Shown here: positions 42,491 through 50,848 of the stretch, piece by piece
How the letters are laid out: the number at the start of each line of letters is the position of its first letter
Position numbering within the stretch: the stretch's first letter is position 1
NCBI RefSeq assembly: GCF_009928425.1
Contig: NZ_JAABNS010000001.1
Location: 3,782,001 to 3,846,000 of the forward strand
DNA: 64,000 nt
Direction of reading: 5' to 3'
Source: Pseudarthrobacter sp. ATCC 49987
Lineage (GTDB): Bacteria > Actinomycetota > Actinomycetes > Actinomycetales > Micrococcaceae
Notes under the pieces: model-generated
What the model saw: only the letters and a program-made list of their open reading frames with translations
What the model was told of the DNA's origin: nothing
The model's database searches: none
Position numbers and translations under genes: made by a program

Positions 42491-43330
42491 CTAGTTGGAT
42501 GGACCCGTGGCGGTCGCTGCCACGACCTGGACGGATTCGGCCGTGTAGCCGGAGCCGTCCTTCGCGGCCACGATCCGCACGGTTCCGCCGGCCGCGATGT
42601 CCGACACGGTCAGGTCCGCGCCCGATGCGCCCGCCTGCGGACGGCGCTGGAGCATGCTGCTTACCTGTACATCACTGCCGAGGGTGTAGCTGCGGGTGAA
42701 TCCGTCGGCGCTCTTGACGGTAACGGAAGTTGAACTGACGTCACTCACTGTGCCCAGCTGCTCAGCCTTGGTGGTGTAGTCGCTGCCGTCCAGCACCACG
42801 TATTCAGCGTGCACAGCTGCAGACAGCCCGCCGGGCATGCCGCCTGCTGCAAAGCCGTTAGGACCGCCCTGCCCGGGCATTCCGCCTCCCGCCGGTCCGC
42901 CTTGCTGGGAGCCGGGCGTTCCCGGAGCGAAGCCCTGGGTGCCACCGCCTGGTCCGCCGGCACCGGCGGACGCAGTCGCGCTGCTTGCCTGACTTGACGT
43001 GAGCGCGTAGGCGCCCGCACCCGCGGCGGCCCCCAGGGCGACTGTGGCGCCAGCGACGGCGAGCCCCCGTTTCATCGTCCACGGTTTCCCTGCCGACGGT
43101 TTCGGAGCTTCGGCGGCCGGCGCGCCCCATCCCGGGGCCCGTTGTTCCGCTTCCGGTGCTCCGGGCACAGCCTGGTGCCAGTCTGTTGACTGCGCGGCGG
43201 GAGAGCCGCCCGCGGCAGCGTAAGGTGCGGTCATCGGGGTTGGGTCGGCTGCGCCGGGGGTGCCGAAACCGTGGTCCGGGCCGTGTCCGGGGACCGGCCG
43301 CGAACTGCCTCCGGGGTGCTGGTTGCTCAA
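42491..43330 (-). CDS. Gly/Pro-rich protein with single membrane anchor
   Basis: 279 aa from TTG 43330, which has CAGGAGA six bases away. Residues 1-85 are Gly/Pro-rich, and a helix at about 88-112 (GLAVAGATVALGAAAGAGAYAL) anchors it. A Gly/Gln-rich spacer follows. The outer domain (about 170-275) is beta-rich (YVVLDGSDYTTKAEQLGTVS, VTVKSADGFTRSYTLG, IAAGGTVRIVAAKDG), resembling DUF5666-type domains. It is divergent from the kinase operon across repeats suggesting shared control. Function unknown. Confidence 0.7.
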   Translation of the reverse strand: MSNQHPGGSSRPVPGHGPDHGFGTPGAADPTPMTAPYAAAGGSPAAQSTDWHQAVPGAPEAEQRAPGWGAPAAEAPKPSAGKPWTMKRGLAVAGATVALGAAAGAGAYALTSSQASSATASAGAGGPGGGTQGFAPGTPGSQQGGPAGGGMPGQGGPNGFAAGGMPGGLSAAVHAEYVVLDGSDYTTKAEQLGTVSDVSSTSVTVKSADGFTRSYTLGSDVQVSSMLQRRPQAGASGADLTVSDIAAGGTVRIVAAKDGSGYTAESVQVVAATATGPSN

Positions 43331-43379
43331 GGTGTTTCTCCTGTCAGGGGCTGGTTCATGTCCACCCCAGAATGTCGAA

Positions 43380-43412
43380 CGATCCTGTGCCGATCCTGTG
43401 CCGATGCTGTGT
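43380..43412. promoter_or_regulatory. Three 11-bp direct repeats near the anchored-protein gene
   Basis: CGATCCTGTGC at 43380-43390 and 43391-43401, then CGATGCTGTGT at 43402-43412, in perfect tandem. Eleven-base direct repeats are the usual binding mode of OmpR/PhoB-family regulators. They lie 50-82 bases upstream of the TTG of the minus-strand gene. Confidence 0.6.
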
Positions 43413-43506
43413 GGGCCGGCGGCCGGGCCCGTGTGATTGTCCGCCCGCTCCCAACGGCCCCAGCCAATTGCGCGCAGATACCTGCTTCTTGTTGCCTTGG
43501 GGAGTT

Positions 43507-43539
43507 TCACAGCAGCGGCACAGGGTCCGCACAGCCGCG
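43507..43539. promoter_or_regulatory. Second set of 11-bp repeats, opposite orientation, near the kinase gene
   Basis: TCACAGCAGCG, GCACAGGGTCC and GCACAGCCGCG lie end to end at 11-bp period, sharing CACAG, the reverse of the CTGTG in the left set. The two sets face the two divergent genes. The remainder of 43331-43636 holds no gene. Confidence 0.5.
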
Positions 43540-43636
43540 GCTCAACGGCAGGCCGGAGTCTGGTCCCATGGACCCTTCGCACATCTACGCAACTCCCGTT
43601 CCCGCCGACAACGCCTGGCTGCCGGGGAACTGATCC

Positions 43637-44968
43637 TTGGCTGCACTTTCCGGGGCGACTCTCCAGCCCGGGCATTCCTGGCGTACCCCGTCCAGCTGGC
43701 ACCTGCGGACGCGCCTGGTGATTGTTGCCATGGTGTTGCTGGTGACCATTTGCGGTGCTGTGGGCGTGTTTAGCTATGTCTCCATGGACGGTGTCCTCAC
43801 CCGGCAGCTCGATCAGCAACTGGGCGGCGCGTCCCATCGCTCGAGCATTTTCGGCCAGCCGGTCCCCGGCACCATGGTCGGCCCCGATCCGCTGGAAGCA
43901 CGGGGCCAGAGTGTCGGCACGCTCAACGCCCGGATGCTCAACGGCGCAGTGGTCAGCGCCGGCTTTCTCGCCGGCGATGCCACCCGCAGAGGCCTTTCCA
44001 CCGAGGACGACGCCGTCCTCCTGGCTCTCACTCCGGACGCGGCGCCCGTGGGCCGCACCCTTTCGGCTGGTGCCTACCGGCTCACTTCCGTGCGAACGCC
44101 CTTTGGTGACGTCATTGTCACCGGGCTTCCCCTGGCGGAAAAGCAAAATATCTTGGCCTCGCTGGTGTGGACGTTGGTGCTGGTCTCCGCAGCAGGACTG
44201 GTGCTGATCGGACTCGCCGGCACGGCTGCCATCCGGCGGACCTTGAAGCCGCTGGAACAACTTTCCGAAGTTGCCACCAAGGTTTCCCGACTCCCGCTGG
44301 ACGCCGGCGAGGTCACGCTCGGGGTGCGCGTCCCGGCGTCGGCCGCTCATCCGGGAACCGAGGTGGGCAGCGTGGGATACGCGCTGAACCAGATGCTGGA
44401 CAACGTCTCCAACGCCCTCGAGGCACGGCAGGAGAGCGAACTCCCGGATGAGCCCGTGGTGGTGCGCGGTGATGCGGCCCAGCTTCACCAGGTCATTGCC
44501 AACCTTCTGTCCAATGCCCGCAAGCACACCGCCCCCGGAACGAGGGTCGTCACCGGCGTTATGCGTTCGGCTGACGGCAGCGCCATGGTGACCGTCACGG
44601 ATAACGGGGGCGGGATTCCTCCCGAATTCCTCAGCCGGGTCTTCGCCCGCTTCGCCCGCTTCGCACGGGCCGACACCGCACGCACCCCAGTAGCGAACAG
44701 CGCGGCGGTCCACCAGCCGGACGGGACGGCAGGCGGCACGGGTTGCATGGCCGGCACCGGGTCCGCCGAGGGCACCAGCGGCCTGGGCTTGTCCATTGTG
44801 CAGTCGATCCTGGAGGCCCACGGCGGCACCGTTGAAGTCTCCTCCCGGCCCGGCCGGACGGAGTTCGCCATTCGGCTGCCCGCGGCGCCGCCCGCGCGGA
44901 CTTTCACAGGCCGCGCACAGCTTGTCCCTAAGGACCTCATATCGGCCTCCCGGACGGTTGACGCATGA
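43637..44968 (+). CDS. Sensor histidine kinase lacking its HisKA domain
   Basis: 443 aa, TTG start. TM1 at about 24-48, an extracytoplasmic region to 172, TM2 at 173-198, HAMP to about 262. At residue 267-268 (EARQESE then LPDEPVVVRGD) the sequence jumps straight into the end of the spacer before the ATPase: the H-box region with the phospho-His, about 100-140 residues in relatives, is absent in frame. The HATPase domain is intact (QVIANLLSNARKHT, DNGGGIPPEF, GTSGLGLSIVQSILEAHGG), with a low-complexity insert in the lid. It can bind ATP but not autophosphorylate in the usual way. No response regulator gene is adjacent. Confidence 0.82.
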   Translation: MAALSGATLQPGHSWRTPSSWHLRTRLVIVAMVLLVTICGAVGVFSYVSMDGVLTRQLDQQLGGASHRSSIFGQPVPGTMVGPDPLEARGQSVGTLNARMLNGAVVSAGFLAGDATRRGLSTEDDAVLLALTPDAAPVGRTLSAGAYRLTSVRTPFGDVIVTGLPLAEKQNILASLVWTLVLVSAAGLVLIGLAGTAAIRRTLKPLEQLSEVATKVSRLPLDAGEVTLGVRVPASAAHPGTEVGSVGYALNQMLDNVSNALEARQESELPDEPVVVRGDAAQLHQVIANLLSNARKHTAPGTRVVTGVMRSADGSAMVTVTDNGGGIPPEFLSRVFARFARFARADTARTPVANSAAVHQPDGTAGGTGCMAGTGSAEGTSGLGLSIVQSILEAHGGTVEVSSRPGRTEFAIRLPAAPPARTFTGRAQLVPKDLISASRTVDA

Positions 44969-46317
44969 CGTTCACAGAGCAGGCTTCCGAAGCCCAGCCC
45001 CCTGCCGAAGGGGCGACGGTCCGCCCGGGCGGCGGCCGCCCCGCCGTTGACCCGCGTGTCACGGCTGCGCTGCTGGATGTCACGATCCCGGTCTTCAATG
45101 AGGAACGGGACCTGGAGGCGTGCCTGCGTAGGCTGCACGCCTACCTCCTCGGTTCTTTTCCGCATTCGTTTCGCATCACAGTGGCGGACAACGCCAGTAC
45201 CGACGGAACGCTCCAGCTGGCTGAACGCGTCGCCCGCGAGCTCCCCGAAGTGACCGTGGTCCACTTGGCGGAGAAGGGCCGGGGAAACGCGTTGCGCAAG
45301 GTGTGGCTGGCCTCGCCGTCGCCGGTTCTGGCCTATATGGACGTGGACCTGTCCACGGACCTGGCCGCGTTGGGGCCGCTCCTGGCACCGCTCATCTCGG
45401 GACATTCCGATCTGGCCATCGGGACCCGCCTGACGCGCAACTCGCGCGTGGTCCGGGGGCCGAAACGGGAATTCATCTCCCGCAGCTATAACTTCCTGCT
45501 GCACTCCTGGATGGGCGTCCACTTCAGCGACGCCCAGTGCGGTTTCAAGGCCATCCGCGCCGACGTCGCCCGTCAGCTGCTCCCGCATACCCTGGACAAC
45601 GCCTGGTTCTTCGACACCGAGCTGCTGGTCCTTGCTGAGAGGTGCGGCCTGCGCGTCCACGAGGTCCCGGTGGACTGGACCGACGACCCTGATTCCAGCG
45701 TGGACATCGTCCAGACAGCGCTGGAGGATCTGCGCGGCATGGCCCGACTGAGCCGGGACCTGGTCTCGGGCCGGATACCCGTTCCCGAGCTCCGGGCGGC
45801 CTTAGCCCGGGGCCCATTGCCTGCCGCCGCCAGAGCCCAGGAACAAAGCCCGGGCGGCAGCCTCTTCGGACAGCTGGTCCGCTTCGGCAGCATCGGGGTG
45901 GCCTCCACCCTGGCCTACTTGCTCATTTTTCTGCTCTGCCGGGGCTTCATGGACCCGCAACTGGCCAACTTCCTCGCGCTGCTGAGCACCGCCGTGGCCA
46001 ACACCGCCGCGAACCGGCGCTTCACGTTCGGCATCCAGGGCAGTAGCGAGGCGGGACGCCACCACTTCGAAGGGCTGCTGGTCTTCGGCATCGGGCTCGC
46101 CTTGACCTCGGGCGCACTGGCCCTGGTTCACGGCACGTCCGGCGGAACCCCGGACCGCTGGCTGGAACTGGTCACGGTCACCGCCGCCAACCTCCTCGCC
46201 ACCGTCGTCAAGTTCCTGCTCTTCCGGCTTGTGGTGTTCCGCCGCCGGTCCACCGGCATTCCCCCGGCGCCAGCCGCCGACACGTCCCTCCCCGCACAGA
46301 AACGGCCAAGTAAATGA
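44965..46317 (+). CDS. GT2 dolichol-phosphate-sugar synthase fused to GtrA-like flippase
   Basis: 450 aa, ATG overlapping the kinase stop. Residues about 30-270 are a GT2 domain of DPM1/CsbB type (DVTIPVFNEERDLEACLRRL, VADNASTDGT, YMDVDLSTDL, DAQCGFKAIRAD). Residues about 305-430 are a four-helix GtrA domain (LVRFGSIGVASTLAYLLIF, ANTAANRRFTFG). It would load a sugar on undecaprenyl phosphate and flip it. With the next gene it matches the CsbB/GtcA/YfhO three-part glycosylation logic. Confidence 0.88.
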   Translation: MTFTEQASEAQPPAEGATVRPGGGRPAVDPRVTAALLDVTIPVFNEERDLEACLRRLHAYLLGSFPHSFRITVADNASTDGTLQLAERVARELPEVTVVHLAEKGRGNALRKVWLASPSPVLAYMDVDLSTDLAALGPLLAPLISGHSDLAIGTRLTRNSRVVRGPKREFISRSYNFLLHSWMGVHFSDAQCGFKAIRADVARQLLPHTLDNAWFFDTELLVLAERCGLRVHEVPVDWTDDPDSSVDIVQTALEDLRGMARLSRDLVSGRIPVPELRAALARGPLPAAARAQEQSPGGSLFGQLVRFGSIGVASTLAYLLIFLLCRGFMDPQLANFLALLSTAVANTAANRRFTFGIQGSSEAGRHHFEGLLVFGIGLALTSGALALVHGTSGGTPDRWLELVTVTAANLLATVVKFLLFRLVVFRRRSTGIPPAPAADTSLPAQKRPSK

Positions 46318-48377
46318 CCGCCACCACCGCTCACACCGCCGGGACCCCGGCCGCTCCGGCCCCTGAGCAGACACCCCCGACGACGACGGCAGGGCTTCTG
46401 CCGCCCACAGCGCACGGGAGCCGCCACCGGCTGCTGTTCGGACCGCAACCACGGTGGGTTCGGCCCTCCGCAGCCCTGCTGCTGGTCCTCGCCGCCGTGC
46501 TGTACCTCTGGAACCTGGAAGCCACCGGCTACGGAAACTCCTTCTACGCCGCCGCGGTCCAGGCGGGCACCAAGGACTGGACGGCGTTGCTGTTCGGCTC
46601 GCTCGACGCCGGCAACGCCATCACGGTGGACAAACCGCCGGCCGCCCTCTGGATCCCGGCCCTCGCCGGACGGATCTTCGGCTTCTCGGCCCTGAGCATG
46701 CTCATCCCCCAGGCGCTCATGGGCGTGGCCGCCGTCGGGCTTCTCTACCTGACGGTGAAACGCGTATCAGGACCGGCTGCGGGACTGCTGGCCGGCGGCG
46801 CCCTGGCACTGACACCGGTGGCTGCCCTGATGTTCCGGTTCAACAACCCGGACGCCATGCTCATCCTGTGCCTGGTGCTGGCCGCCTACCTCACCACCCG
46901 CGCCATCGAGAAAGCCGGCTGGAAATGGCTCGCCGCAGCCGGCGCCGTGATCGGACTGGCCTTCCTGACCAAGATGCTGCAGGGCTTCCTGATCATTCCC
47001 GCACTGGGCCTGGCCTACCTCTGGGCGGCGCCCACCACCTTGGTCCGCCGGCTCCTGCACCTGTTGGGCGCCGCAGCAGGAATTGCGGTGGTAGCCGGAA
47101 GCTACATTGCACTGTTCCAGCTGACCCCCGCCTCAGCCCGGCCGTACATGGCCGGCTCCAAAACCAACAGCTTCCTGGAACTTACCTTCGGGTACAACGG
47201 CCTGGGACGGATCACCGGCTCCGGCGGAGCCATGCCGGACTTCGGCGCCATGCCGGGCGGCGGAGCCATGCCGGACTTCGGCGCCATGCCCGGCGGAGGC
47301 CCCGGCGGCGGTGGAAACGCGGGCTTTGGCGGCACGGCCGGCATCACCCGCATGTTCGGAACCAGCTTCGGCGGGGAAGTGTCCTGGTTGCTCCCGGCAG
47401 CCCTGATCCTGCTGGTCGCCGGGCTCTGGTTCACCCACCGCGAGGCACGGACATCCGCCACCCGCGCCGCACTTCTGCTCTGGGGCGGCTGGCTGATCGG
47501 CACGGCAGGCATCTTCAGCTTCATGGGCGGCATCGTCCACCCGTACTACGCCGTGGCGCTGGCCCCCGCGGTCGCGGCCCTTGTGGGCATCGGTTCGGTG
47601 GAACTGTGGCGGGGACGGTCCTTCTGGCCCGCGCGGATCGTTTTGGCCGTGACGGTGCTGACCACCTCCACATGGTCCGCTATTCTGCTGGTCCGCGACC
47701 CGGACTGGATGCCGGGGCTTCGGGTGATCATCGTGGTCCTTGGCGTCCTGGCTGCGGCAGCGCTCCTGCTCAGCATGGACCGCATGGCGGCGCTCCCGGC
47801 CAAGCTCCGCAAGGCCGCCACGGCCGGGGTCCTGGTCACCTCGCTGCTGGCCGGCGGCCTCGGGACCACGGCCTGGACACTGGCGACGGCGGCCCAGCCG
47901 CATTCCGGTGCGATCCCCACCTCCGGACCTAGCGCGTCCGCGATGGGCGACGGCAAGGGCGGGCCGGGCATGGTCCCGGGCGACGACGGCAATGCCGGCG
48001 GCGCGGCCGCGGACACCAGAGCCGGGCGCAGAGCCCCCGGCGGACCCGGCGTCGACACGGCGTCGGCGGAACTGATCGCACTGTTGAAGTCCTCCGGCAC
48101 CAAGTGGTCCGCGATTGTCTCCGGTGCCACCTCCGCAGCGGACTTGGAACTCGCCACCGACACTTCCGTGATCGCTCTGGGCGGCTTCTCTGGCGGTGAC
48201 CCGTACCCAACCCTCGCGCAGTTCCAGCAGATGGTGGACCGTGGCGAGATCGGATACTTCATCGCCGGCAGTATGGGCGGGGGGCCCGGGGGCAACTCCG
48301 AGGTCGCCACCTGGGTGGCAGCCAACTACGCGGCTGAAACCGTCGGTAACAGCACCGTCTACAAACTGGCGTCGTAA
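46314..48377 (+). CDS. GT39/ArnT-like membrane glycosyltransferase
   Basis: 687 aa GT-C enzyme, ATG overlapping the previous stop. About 12 helices; the first outer loop has NSFYAAAVQAGTKDWTALLF and ITVDKPPAALW, the typical YkcB/PMT-like Asp-Lys-Pro motif. A low-complexity loop near residues 300-345 repeats GAMPDFGAMPGG twice. The C-terminal 120 residues form a soluble outer domain (SAELIALLKSSGTKWSAIV). Probable last step that transfers the lipid-linked sugar to a surface acceptor. Confidence 0.85.
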   Translation: MTATTAHTAGTPAAPAPEQTPPTTTAGLLPPTAHGSRHRLLFGPQPRWVRPSAALLLVLAAVLYLWNLEATGYGNSFYAAAVQAGTKDWTALLFGSLDAGNAITVDKPPAALWIPALAGRIFGFSALSMLIPQALMGVAAVGLLYLTVKRVSGPAAGLLAGGALALTPVAALMFRFNNPDAMLILCLVLAAYLTTRAIEKAGWKWLAAAGAVIGLAFLTKMLQGFLIIPALGLAYLWAAPTTLVRRLLHLLGAAAGIAVVAGSYIALFQLTPASARPYMAGSKTNSFLELTFGYNGLGRITGSGGAMPDFGAMPGGGAMPDFGAMPGGGPGGGGNAGFGGTAGITRMFGTSFGGEVSWLLPAALILLVAGLWFTHREARTSATRAALLLWGGWLIGTAGIFSFMGGIVHPYYAVALAPAVAALVGIGSVELWRGRSFWPARIVLAVTVLTTSTWSAILLVRDPDWMPGLRVIIVVLGVLAAAALLLSMDRMAALPAKLRKAATAGVLVTSLLAGGLGTTAWTLATAAQPHSGAIPTSGPSASAMGDGKGGPGMVPGDDGNAGGAAADTRAGRRAPGGPGVDTASAELIALLKSSGTKWSAIVSGATSAADLELATDTSVIALGGFSGGDPYPTLAQFQQMVDRGEIGYFIAGSMGGGPGGNSEVATWVAANYAAETVGNSTVYKLAS

Positions 48378-48489
48378 CCGGCCATGGCTGACACTCTGAG
48401 CCCCGGGGTCCGGCGGCCGTACCCGGCGCGCCGGGCCATCCTCTACCGACGGACCGCCGTTCCGCGTAGGGGAGTGGGAGCACCGCCTG

Positions 48490-49146
48490 TCAACCATCCG
48501 CACTTGCAAAGTGCAGAGAAGGCTGGCTTTCGCGGCGCCGCCGCTGACCCGCTCGGGGCCGGTGGCCGAGGGGGACCTCACCCGCGTCGCCGCCGGCCTG
48601 GGGATGCCGCGGGAGGCGTCCTGGCTGGTCAACGGCCCGGACTGGATCGGTGTGCTGCTCGAGTCAGCGGAGCTGGTGCTGGCTGTCAGGCCTGATTACG
48701 CGGCCATGGCGGGACTCAAGGTCGGTGTGGTCGGTCCCCATCCGGCCGGATCCGAGGTCGGCTTCGAGGTGCGCACCTTTATCCCGGGCGACGCCGCGGC
48801 GGAAGACCCCGTCACCGGCAGCTTTAATGCCGGCGCGGCCCAGTGGCTGATCGGCAGTGGCCGTGCCCCCGAGTCCTACCTGGCGGCGCAGGGTACGGTG
48901 CTGGGCCGCGCCGGACGGGTCCACATCGATGCTGTGGGGGAGGACATCTGGGTCGGAGGGAGCTCGGTGAGCTGCATTGAGGGCTTCGTCCTGCTCAGAA
49001 CGGTTGAACGGGTCGTCGGCCGGACCGCGCGTTGCGCCCCCGTTGCGCTGCCAGTTGTGGTCGCCATTGCGCGGGCTGGAGGACCGGGAGTGACAGGGCA
49101 ACGAAGGACGGGAATAAAAGCTCCGGGACCCGGCTTCTACAGGTAG
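48490..49146 (+). pseudogene. 3' half of the interrupted PhzF-family gene
   Basis: The frame LSTIRTCKVQRRLAFAAPP, then NGPDWIGVLLESAEL, FEVRTFIPGDAAAEDPVTGS and NAGAAQWLIGSG is the C-terminal PhzF half. The only start candidates (GTG 48511) lie inside the domain and have no SD. Normal family members end near SVSCIEGFVLL; here the frame continues 49 further residues, so the original stop has also been lost. About 10-15 central residues of PhzF are missing between the two halves. Confidence 0.8.
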
Positions 49147-49201
49147 ATGCAAACGCATGTACCAGCGTTTGTGGCCGTGCAACAACTTGAGGAGCATCCC
49201 C

Positions 49202-49828
49202 GTGGAATCCCGCCGCATCACCGTTCTCTCCGCCGGACTCGGCGTCCCGTCATCCAGCCGGCTGCTCGCGGACCAGCTGGCCGCCTCCGCCGAGCGCCAG
49301 CTCGCCGCAGCAGGCTACGCCGTGGATATCGCGGTGGTGGAACTGCGGGACCTCGCCGTGGACATCGCGAACAATTTTGTGACCGGCTATGCGGCTCCAA
49401 AGCTCGCCGAGGTGATCGCCCGGGTCGAGGCCTCGGACGGGATCGTTGCCGTCAGCCCGGTCTTCAGCGCCTCCTACAGCGGTCTCTTCAAGTCCTTCAT
49501 CGACGTCCTCGACCCCAAGTCGCTCGAGGGCAAGGCCGTCCTGCTCGGCGCCACGGCCGGAACGGACCGGCACCAGATGGTCCTGGATTTCGCCATGCGG
49601 CCCCTGTTCGCCTACCTCCGCACCCGTATCGCCAGCACTGCTGTCTTCGCCGGCCCCCAGGACTGGGGCAACAACGACGACGGCGGCTCGCCCCTCTCCA
49701 CGCGGATCGACCGGGCGGCCGGCGAGTTCATCGGCCTGCTGCAGGGCGCGCAGCCGGGGCAGAAGCAGCCCGTCCTGGAATCGCTTCCGTTCGAGCAGTT
49801 GCTCGCCGGCATCTCCGGCCGGCACTGA
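49202..49828 (+). CDS. NADPH-dependent FMN reductase family (CE1759-like)
   Basis: 208 aa, GTG start with GAGGAG eight bases upstream. Flavodoxin-like fold: ITVLSAGLGVPSSSRLLADQ phosphate loop, GIVAVSPVFSASYSGLFKSF, and GKAVLLGATAGTDRHQ. The CE1759/SsuE-like group supplies reduced FMN. Cytoplasmic. Partners are not evident nearby. Confidence 0.85.
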   Translation: MESRRITVLSAGLGVPSSSRLLADQLAASAERQLAAAGYAVDIAVVELRDLAVDIANNFVTGYAAPKLAEVIARVEASDGIVAVSPVFSASYSGLFKSFIDVLDPKSLEGKAVLLGATAGTDRHQMVLDFAMRPLFAYLRTRIASTAVFAGPQDWGNNDDGGSPLSTRIDRAAGEFIGLLQGAQPGQKQPVLESLPFEQLLAGISGRH

Positions 49829-49880
49829 CCCCGCGGGGGCTCCAGCGAACGATTCACGGCCCCGGGGCGTTGTGCGGGAC

Positions 49881-50246
49881 ATGAAGTGTCCTGTGGATTC
49901 AATTGACCTGATCATGAGCGAACGTAGCGGCGTCGAGATAGATTATTGCCCCAAGTGCCGCGGCGTGTGGCTGGACCGGGGGGAACTGGACAAGATCCTT
50001 GACCGCGCCGCGGAGTCCATGGGAACTGGCGCATCAGCACCCGCGGCGGCACCGCTGCCGCCGGCGACGCCCGGCCACATTCCGCCACCGCTCTATGATT
50101 TTGACCCGCGCCGCGATGACAGCCGGTCAGATGAGCGCCGCAATGACGACCGCAGGGACCGGCCCCGCTATGAACAGCCGCGCTATGACGACCGCCGCCG
50201 CCCGAAGAAGAAGGAAGGCTGGCTTGGCGAGCTGTTCGACTTCTAG
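49881..50246 (+). CDS. TFIIB-type zinc-ribbon protein
   Basis: 121 aa. The zf-TFIIB motif is MKCPVDS-...-DYCPKCRGVWLDRGELDKI, though the first ligand pair is C-P-V rather than C-P-x-C. The second half is low-complexity Arg/Asp-rich (RRDDSRSDERRNDDRRDR) and ends KKKEGWLGELFDF. Members are small conserved proteins of unknown role. Coding order suggests its own transcript, though it is only 52 bases from the FMN reductase. Confidence 0.8.
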   Translation: MKCPVDSIDLIMSERSGVEIDYCPKCRGVWLDRGELDKILDRAAESMGTGASAPAAAPLPPATPGHIPPPLYDFDPRRDDSRSDERRNDDRRDRPRYEQPRYDDRRRPKKKEGWLGELFDF

Positions 50247-50271
50247 AGATATGAACTGAGGGGTGCGGCGG

Positions 50272-50844
50272 TCAGTCCTCCAGGAGGGCGATGAACTCGC
50301 GGGCCTGTTTGATGGAGATGTCCGAGTGGCGGGTGAGGGCCTCCGCCGCGGCTTCGGTGTCGCCGCTTCTGGCCAGGGTGCGGATCCGGCCATAGATCTC
50401 ATCGTTGAGCATGTTGCTGCTGACTTCGCGGGTGACATCGCCCTTGCTGGCGATGGCGCGGTAGCGGTAGGCGAAGCGCTGCGGCGCGTTGTCGTCGTCC
50501 TCGCTGGGCGCCTGTTCGGGCGTCTCGGGCCGGAAGGGCTGCGGGTGGGCGGCAAGCGCCCCCACGGCGTCCCGGGAGGCCCTCAGGCCCTCTCCGGTGG
50601 ACTCGAGGTACAACTTGATGGCGCCCATGGCCTGGCCCTGGGCAATCAGCGCGTAGAGGCGGCGGTGCTGCTCCTGGCTGAGTTTGGCCGCCGAGGCGCG
50701 TGCCAGTTCAATCGGGTCGCGGCCGGGCTGGGGTGCAGCCTCCGGCCGGGACCGGCCGCCGCGGCGGGCCAAGGCGCGTGCGCCCAGCAGAACGCCGGTG
50801 CCAACGAGCGCCAGAATCAGCAGGGGGATGAGCAGGGATTCCAT
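50272..50844 (-). CDS. Membrane-anchored protein with L7/L12-CTD-like motifs
   Basis: 190 aa. One N-terminal helix (LLIPLLILALVGTGVLLGA). Residues about 60-95 read YALIAQGQAMGAIKLYLEST, then GEGLRASRDAV, close to the L7/L12 C-domain helix-turn-helix. A second diverged copy sits at the end (RIRTLARSGDTEAAAEALTR, then SIKQAREFIALL). Adjacent to a paralogue only 4 bases upstream. Ribosome or GTPase-factor contact at the membrane is conceivable but unproven. Confidence 0.65.
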   Translation of the reverse strand: MESLLIPLLILALVGTGVLLGARALARRGGRSRPEAAPQPGRDPIELARASAAKLSQEQHRRLYALIAQGQAMGAIKLYLESTGEGLRASRDAVGALAAHPQPFRPETPEQAPSEDDDNAPQRFAYRYRAIASKGDVTREVSSNMLNDEIYGRIRTLARSGDTEAAAEALTRHSDISIKQAREFIALLED

Positions 50845-50848
50845 GAAA

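Noticed and set aside
43331..44821. Long minus-strand frame extending the Gly/Pro-rich protein to 776 residues
   Set aside because: It lies antisense to the kinase gene. The TTG at 43330 with SD CAGGAGA gives a sensible start.
42483..48463. Transposon-like terminal inverted repeats of the 6-kb insert
   Set aside because: Only seven bases match in inverted orientation, not at the exact ends, with no transposase and no target duplication.
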